64,000 nucleotides of DNA from Streptomyces sp. NBC_00193. Its GTDB lineage: Bacteria; Actinomycetota; Actinomycetes; Streptomycetales; Streptomycetaceae. The DNA is taken from the NCBI RefSeq assembly GCF_026342735.1, contig NZ_JAPEMM010000001.1:372001-436000 (forward strand). The letters are read 5' to 3'. The position numbers were made by a program, and so were the translations under genes. This document shows, piece after piece, positions 59,687 to 64,000 of this stretch. The notes beneath the pieces are model-generated. The model did no database searches. It worked only from the letters and a program-made list of their open reading frames with translations, and was not told the DNA's origin. Every line of letters starts with the position of its first letter. Position 1 is the first letter of the stretch.

Positions 59687-61176
59687 GCTGCCTCGCCCTC
59701 CTTCGGGGTGTCGGTGCCGGTGGTGGCGGTGGTGGCGGTGTTCAGGGTGAAGACGGCCATCTGGGTCGGCGGCCCCACCTCGGGGTCGTCGTCCCCGACG
59801 GGCAGGTACGCGACGGCGTAGCCGTGCCGGGAGGCGACGCCCCCGGCCCAGGCCCGGAACTCCTCGCGGGTCCACTCGAAGCGGTGGTCGCCGTGCCGGA
59901 CGTGCCCGGCGGGCAGGGTCTCCCAGCGGACGTTGTACTCGACGTTCGGGGTGGTCACGAGGACCGTGCGGGGGCGGGCCGAGCCGAACACCGCGTACTC
60001 CAGGGCGGGCAGCCGCTCGGGGTCCAGGTGCTCGATGACCTCGCTGAGCACGGCCGCGTCGTAGCCCACGAGCCGCTTGTCGGTGTACGCGAGCGAGCCC
60101 TGCGTCAGGCGGACGCGGGAGCTCTGCCGCTCCCCCATCCGCTCCAGCCGCAGCCGCCTCGCGGCGATGTTCAGCGCCCGGACGGACACGTCCACGCCGA
60201 CGATCTCGGTGTACGCCGGGTCCTTGAGCAGTGCCTGCAGCAACTGGCCCTGGCCGCAGCCCAGATCGAGGACGCGGGCCGCACCCGCTGCTCCCAGCGC
60301 GGCGAGGATCGCCGCGCGGCGCAGCACGGCGAGCGGTACGGGCCGCTCTTCGGTGTCGCTGGCCTCGTCGACCGCGTTGTCGAGCTCCTCCACCTCGCTG
60401 CCGTCGGCCTCGGCGAGGCGGACCAGCTCCAGGCGCTCCAGGGCGTCCTGGGTCAGCCGCTTGTGGCGGGCCAGGTAGCGGGAGGTGATCAGCCCGCTCT
60501 CCGGGTGCTCGGCGAGCCAGCCGTCTCCGGCGCGCAGCAGCTTGTCGACCTCGTCGGGGGCGATCCAGTAGTGCTTGGAGTCGTCGAGGACGGGCAGCAG
60601 GACGTACAGGCCGCGCAGCGCGTCGGAAAGCCGCAGCTCGCCCTCCAGGACGAGGCGTACGTACCGGGAGTCGCCCCACTCCGGGAAGGTCTCGTCGAGC
60701 GCGACCGGGGTGGCCGTCACCGACTCCCAGCCGAGCGGGCCGAACAGCCGGCGCACGAGCTCGGCGCCGCCCCGGGCGGGCAGGACCGGGACCTCGATGC
60801 GCAGCGGGCGCACCTCGTCGGGCAGCTCGGGGCGGGCCGTGCACTGCCCCTTCAGCGCGTTGCGGAACACGCCGCTCAGGGCGACGGCCAGCAGCGAAGA
60901 GGCGGCGTACGGGCGGTCGTTGACGTATTGCGCGAGCGCGGCGTCCGGCGTGCCGCCCTGCCCCTTGCCCTGACCGCGCCGCACGAGCGCGACGGGGTCC
61001 ACTTCCAGCAGCAGGCCTGCCGTGCACCGCTCGTCCGTGGCTTCGGGGTAGAAGACGTGGGCGGTGCCGTGGGAGGTGGAGAACGCCTGAGCCTTCCCGG
61101 GATGCTTGTGCAGCAGGAAGCCCAGGTCGGTGGCGGGACGCTCGGCCGTGCCGGTCGTGGAGATCGTCAGGAACAT
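59683..61176 (-). CDS. hen1: 3'-terminal RNA ribose 2'-O-methyltransferase Hen1
   Basis: A 497-aa protein. The N-terminal half is the bacterial Hen1 ligase-activating domain (FLTISTTGTAERPATDLGFLLHKHPGKAQAF start). The C-terminal half is a SAM methyltransferase: VLDLGCGQGQLLQAL (about 295), the metal-binding EVIEHLDPERLPAL, TTPNVEYN and RHGDHRFEWTREEF. This pattern gives Mn2+-dependent methylation of the 2'-OH at a broken RNA 3' end, performed before Pnkp ligates it. First gene of the operon. The ATG at 61176 faces a divergent small gene across 68 nt. Confidence 0.95.
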   Translation of the reverse strand: MFLTISTTGTAERPATDLGFLLHKHPGKAQAFSTSHGTAHVFYPEATDERCTAGLLLEVDPVALVRRGQGKGQGGTPDAALAQYVNDRPYAASSLLAVALSGVFRNALKGQCTARPELPDEVRPLRIEVPVLPARGGAELVRRLFGPLGWESVTATPVALDETFPEWGDSRYVRLVLEGELRLSDALRGLYVLLPVLDDSKHYWIAPDEVDKLLRAGDGWLAEHPESGLITSRYLARHKRLTQDALERLELVRLAEADGSEVEELDNAVDEASDTEERPVPLAVLRRAAILAALGAAGAARVLDLGCGQGQLLQALLKDPAYTEIVGVDVSVRALNIAARRLRLERMGERQSSRVRLTQGSLAYTDKRLVGYDAAVLSEVIEHLDPERLPALEYAVFGSARPRTVLVTTPNVEYNVRWETLPAGHVRHGDHRFEWTREEFRAWAGGVASRHGYAVAYLPVGDDDPEVGPPTQMAVFTLNTATTATTGTDTPKEGEAA

Positions 61177-61244
61177 GCGAGCGATTGTTGCTGGTCAGCG
61201 GTGTTGCCCGCGCCCTATTTTCCGGCGGCGCCTACCGTCGAATC

Positions 61245-61490
61245 ATGAGCGGCATCGTTGTTGTGTACGAGCTCGACCAGCCGGTGGCGGGGTCCGTCCA
61301 CCGGGTGCACGCCGCGCCCACCGCCCCGGGAGGCGGCTCCGAGCGCGGTCCGCGGACCATGTGCGGCAAGGACACCTTCGCCATGGAAACGGCCGACTGG
61401 AAGCCGTCCGAACATCCGGACGCCTGGTGCCCGCCGGAGTACGCCGACTCGATGTGCCCCGGCTGCGAGGCGGTGATGGGCGAGGACTAG
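61245..61490 (+). CDS. Small Cys-containing hypothetical protein
   Basis: An 81-aa protein with a C-terminal CPPEYADSMCPGCEAVMGED segment; a further Cys lies at RTMCGKDTF. Three to four Cys in Cx8CxxC-like spacing could form a small zinc site. Family not recognised. Divergent from hen1, so promoter sharing is possible. ATG-61245 gives the compact protein; a longer frame begins 20 codons upstream without support. Confidence 0.65.
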   Translation: MSGIVVVYELDQPVAGSVHRVHAAPTAPGGGSERGPRTMCGKDTFAMETADWKPSEHPDAWCPPEYADSMCPGCEAVMGED

Positions 61491-61651
61491 ACCGCAACAC
61501 CCTCCGCGACCGGGTCCCGCACTGGTCCCGCATCGGGGTCTCCGGGGTGATGACGTCTCCATCATGACAGGTCAGAGGCGGTTTTCGTAGGACGGACGGC
61601 ACAGCCGATCCGCCTTGTCCGGGGCCCTGCGCGGACCACAAGATCTCCCTC

Positions 61652-62074
61652 ATGAATCCCACGGAGAACATCAATCACGACGCCGTGCTGCGAGCCCGGG
61701 TGGCGCTCCTCGGATCGGGCACGCTGCCCGTCCGGGAGCGGGTGGCCGCCTATCGCGTCCTCGTCCGGGTGAGTCCGTTGGCCTATCTGCCGCTGCTGGC
61801 GGCCGCGTTGTTCGCGTACAGCCGCCAGGAGTTCGCCCACCTGCCCGGGACAGCGCTTGCCCTGCGCGCCGAGTCCGTCGCCGCCGCGCGCCGGATGTGC
61901 GCACTGGAACCCGAGGAGACCCAACTGCTCCTCACCGCACTGGTGCACTACCGCGAGCAGCTGCTCCTGACGGAGCGTCCGGAGGAACTGGCCGCCGTGG
62001 AAGCGGAGATGGCGGCGCTCGTGGCCTCGGGCGGCGGATCTCCGGGCGTGCGCTGGGACCTCAGCGGAGCGTAG
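61652..62074 (+). CDS. Hypothetical helical protein
   Basis: A 140-aa, Leu/Ala-rich, largely helical protein (for example RVAAYRVLVRVSPLAYLPLLAAALFAYSRQEF and LLLTALVHYREQLLLTERPEELAAVEAEMAAL). No signal, catalytic motif or known family seen. The 3' end overlaps the convergent homocysteine methyltransferase by 14 nt. Confidence 0.7.
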   Translation: MNPTENINHDAVLRARVALLGSGTLPVRERVAAYRVLVRVSPLAYLPLLAAALFAYSRQEFAHLPGTALALRAESVAAARRMCALEPEETQLLLTALVHYREQLLLTERPEELAAVEAEMAALVASGGGSPGVRWDLSGA

Positions 62075-62972
62075 CGGCCAGTTCCGCGATGCGGTCGGGT
62101 CCGATCCGGCAGCAGCCGCCGATGAGGCGGGCTCCGGTGCGTCGCCAGGCGGCCGTGGGCCAGGGGGCGGGGGCGGCCGGGGCCCGCCAGGTGGTGGTGG
62201 CGGGCTCCCAGACCGAGCCGTCGTTGGGGTAGGCGAGCAGCGGTTTCGCGGTGACGGCGGCGGCCGCTTCGAGGGCGGGCAGGACCTCCGCCGGGTCGCA
62301 GCAGTTCACGCCGACGGCGATGACCTGCGGGGACCCGGCGGCGAGGGCGAAGGCCTCGGCCAGGGGCTGCCCGGCCCGGGTGCGGCCGTCCGCCACCGTG
62401 TAGCTCAGCCAGGCGCGGGCTCCGCTCTCGGCGAGCACGGTGAGCAGGGCTTCGGCCTCGGTGGCGTCCGGGACGGTCTCCAGGGCCAGGAGGTCGGGGC
62501 CCTCGGCCAGCAGCGCCGCGATCCGGGGCCGGTGGAAGTCGGCCAGCTCCCGCACGCTCAGGCCGTACCGGCCGCGGTACTCGGAGCCGTCCGCCAGCAC
62601 CGCCCCGTACGGGCCCACGGACGCGGCGACCCACACCCCGCGCTCCGCGGCCCGGGCCGCCTGGTCGGCCAGCCGCACGCTGCGCCGCAGCAGGGCGGTG
62701 GTGCGCTCCGGGCCGTAGCCGCGCCGGGCGAAGGCGGCGTACCCCACCTGGTAGCTCGCGGTGATCAGCACCTCGGCGCCGGCCCGGGCGTAGGCGGTGT
62801 GGGCGGCCGCCACCTGCTCCGGCCGCTCGGCGAGGACCCGGCCCGTCCACAGGCCGCCGGACAGGTCGCAGCCCTGGTCGGCGAGCTGGTTGCTCAGCCC
62901 GCCGTCCAGGAGCACGGTCCGCCCGCCGGGGCCTGCCAGGGCCTCGGCGAGCGGCCGGGATGCGCGGGGCAC
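62061..62972 (-). CDS. mmuM: Homocysteine S-methyltransferase
   Basis: A 303-aa TIM-barrel zinc enzyme that transfers methyl from S-methylmethionine (or SAM) to homocysteine. The zinc ligands are Cys in VGVNCCDP and the GGCC pair in RLIGGCCRIGP. The N-terminus LLDGGLSNQLADQGCDLSGGLWT and ITASYQVGYAAFARRGY are family signatures. A Trp/Ala/Pro-rich stretch near the C-terminus (TTTWRAPAAPAPWPTAAW) looks loosely conserved. GTG-62972 is the start. Follows the F420-type oxidoreductase by 13 nt, so they share a transcript. Confidence 0.92.
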   Translation of the reverse strand: MPRASRPLAEALAGPGGRTVLLDGGLSNQLADQGCDLSGGLWTGRVLAERPEQVAAAHTAYARAGAEVLITASYQVGYAAFARRGYGPERTTALLRRSVRLADQAARAAERGVWVAASVGPYGAVLADGSEYRGRYGLSVRELADFHRPRIAALLAEGPDLLALETVPDATEAEALLTVLAESGARAWLSYTVADGRTRAGQPLAEAFALAAGSPQVIAVGVNCCDPAEVLPALEAAAAVTAKPLLAYPNDGSVWEPATTTWRAPAAPAPWPTAAWRRTGARLIGGCCRIGPDRIAELAATLR

Positions 62973-62985
62973 GGTGTCCGTCCCG

Positions 62986-63909
62986 TCAGCCGAGCTGGGA
63001 CTGGACCCGGGAGGAGATCAGCTCCAGGTGGTCCAGGTCGGCGAGGTCGAGCACCTGGAGGTAGAGCCGGGAGGAGCCGACCGCCTCGTAGGCCGCGATC
63101 CGGTCCACCACCTCGGCCGGGGAGCCGGCCAGGCCGTTGGCCTTGAGTTCCGCCACGTCCCGGCCGATGGCGGCGGCCCGCCGGGCCACCTCGGCGTCGT
63201 CCTTGCCCACGCAGACGACGAGCGCGTTGGAGTAGACGAGGTCGCCGGGCTTGCGGCCGGCCTCCTCCAGGGCCGTACGGACCCGGCCGAACTGCCGCTC
63301 GCTGTCCGCGATCGAGGCGAACGGCATGTTGAACTCGTCCGCGTACCGGGCGGCGAGGCGCGGGGTGCGCTTCGCGCCGTGGCCGCCGATCAGGACCGGG
63401 ATCTTGTCCTGGGCCGGCTTGGGCAGCGCCGGGGAGTTCTCCACCTGGTAGTGGACGCCCGCGTAGTCGAAGGTGGCGCCGGGCTCGGTGGCCCACAGAC
63501 CCGTGACGATCTCCAGCTGTTCTTCCAGCCGGGCGAGGCGCTCGGCCGGGAAGGGGATGCCGTACGCCTTGTGCTCCTCCTCGAACCAGCCTGCGCCCAG
63601 GCCGAGTTCGATCCGACCGCCCGACATCTGGTCGACCTGCGCGACCTGGATGGCCAGCACGCCGGGGAGCCGGAAGGTGCCGGCCGTCATCAGGGTGCCC
63701 AGCCGGATCCGCTTGGTCTCGCGGGCCAGGCCGGCCAGGGTGATCCAGGCGTCGGTGGGACCGGGCAGACCGTCGGCCGCACCCATGCGCAGGTAGTGGT
63801 CCGAGCGGAAGAAGGCGTCGAAGCCGAGGTCCTCGGTGGCCTTGGCGACGCTCAGGAGGGTGTCGTAGCTCGCGCCCTGCTGGGGCTCGGTGAAGATACG
63901 GAGATCCAT
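62986..63909 (-). CDS. LLM-class F420-dependent oxidoreductase
   Basis: A 307-aa luciferase-like TIM-barrel protein. The N-terminus DLRIFTEPQQGASYDTLLSVAKATEDLGFDAFFRSDHYL and the ELGLGAGWFEEEHKAYGIPF block are those of F420-dependent (rather than FMN) actinobacterial LLM reductases, and IPVLIGGHGAKRTPRLAARYADEFN is typical. The substrate is unknown. First gene of a two-gene unit with mmuM. The 91 bases beyond it to the window end hold no recognisable feature. Confidence 0.9.
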   Translation of the reverse strand: MDLRIFTEPQQGASYDTLLSVAKATEDLGFDAFFRSDHYLRMGAADGLPGPTDAWITLAGLARETKRIRLGTLMTAGTFRLPGVLAIQVAQVDQMSGGRIELGLGAGWFEEEHKAYGIPFPAERLARLEEQLEIVTGLWATEPGATFDYAGVHYQVENSPALPKPAQDKIPVLIGGHGAKRTPRLAARYADEFNMPFASIADSERQFGRVRTALEEAGRKPGDLVYSNALVVCVGKDDAEVARRAAAIGRDVAELKANGLAGSPAEVVDRIAAYEAVGSSRLYLQVLDLADLDHLELISSRVQSQLG

Positions 63910-64000
63910 GTCTCCATCCTGCCCCTTCGGCCCCGGCCGGGTGAATCTGCGTCAACCGGGCGGTCGCCGCCGCCCGTGCCAGTGACCAGCCCGGATGGGG

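Overview
The window is a GC-rich, densely coding actinobacterial chromosome segment, almost certainly Streptomyces. The reasons are third-codon G/C bias, many GTG and TTG starts with 4-nt ATGA/GTGA overlaps, Tat-type lipoprotein signals, an aconitase next to an HTH-MurA fusion, a ScARP/scabin-type ADP-ribosyltransferase and a Pnkp-Hen1 pair. I see no rRNA, tRNA, CRISPR, prophage or intact insertion sequence. From memory, the order ngcEFG - acnA - HTH-murA ... arginine deiminase/OTC resembles the SCO6007-SCO5975 region of S. coelicolor; I could not check this.

Layout. 1-3 kb: the 3' part of mgtA and an mgtC-like gene (Mg2+ homeostasis). 3-6.4 kb: ngcEFG, an ABC importer for N-acetylglucosamine/chitobiose with a DasR-like operator. 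6.7-16 kb: aconitase with two operator-like elements upstream, a LacI regulator, a secreted amidohydrolase, a divergent haloalkane dehalogenase/MarR pair around a 34-bp palindrome, and an HTH-MurA fusion. 16-20 kb: two related secreted or membrane-anchored proteins flanking a secreted mono-ADP-ribosyltransferase, then a cytochrome P450.

20-43.4 kb is the most interesting part. It reads as one system for collagen and (hydroxy)proline utilisation: a secreted M9-type collagenase, an Xaa-Pro aminopeptidase, an S9 prolyl-type peptidase, a five-gene peptide ABC importer, two proline-racemase/hydroxyproline-epimerase paralogues, a three-part hydroxyproline dehydrogenase (FAD/BFD-like subunit, [2Fe-2S] subunit, DAO-like subunit), a DHDPS-like deaminase, an ornithine-cyclodeaminase/pyrroline reductase homologue and a GntR-FCD regulator. 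Six copies of an 18-nt motif (NGTANWATKTCACATNNC) sit in the promoters of these separate transcription units, including the regulator's own. This points to a local regulon. A MITE-like inverted-repeat element lies between two of the dehydrogenase genes.

44-53.3 kb: a CoA-dependent aromatic pathway, probably 2-aminobenzoate (anthranilate). It holds RidA, an acyl-CoA dehydrogenase, an aryl-CoA ligase, a PaaX regulator, the monooxygenase/old-yellow-enzyme fusion and an enoyl-CoA hydratase, interrupted by three small unrelated genes. 53.5-56.4 kb: an RsbW-like ATPase, then ornithine carbamoyltransferase behind tandem ARG boxes and arginine deiminase. 57-61.2 kb: the Pnkp-Hen1 RNA repair operon. 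61.2-64 kb: two small hypothetical genes, a homocysteine S-methyltransferase and an F420-type oxidoreductase.
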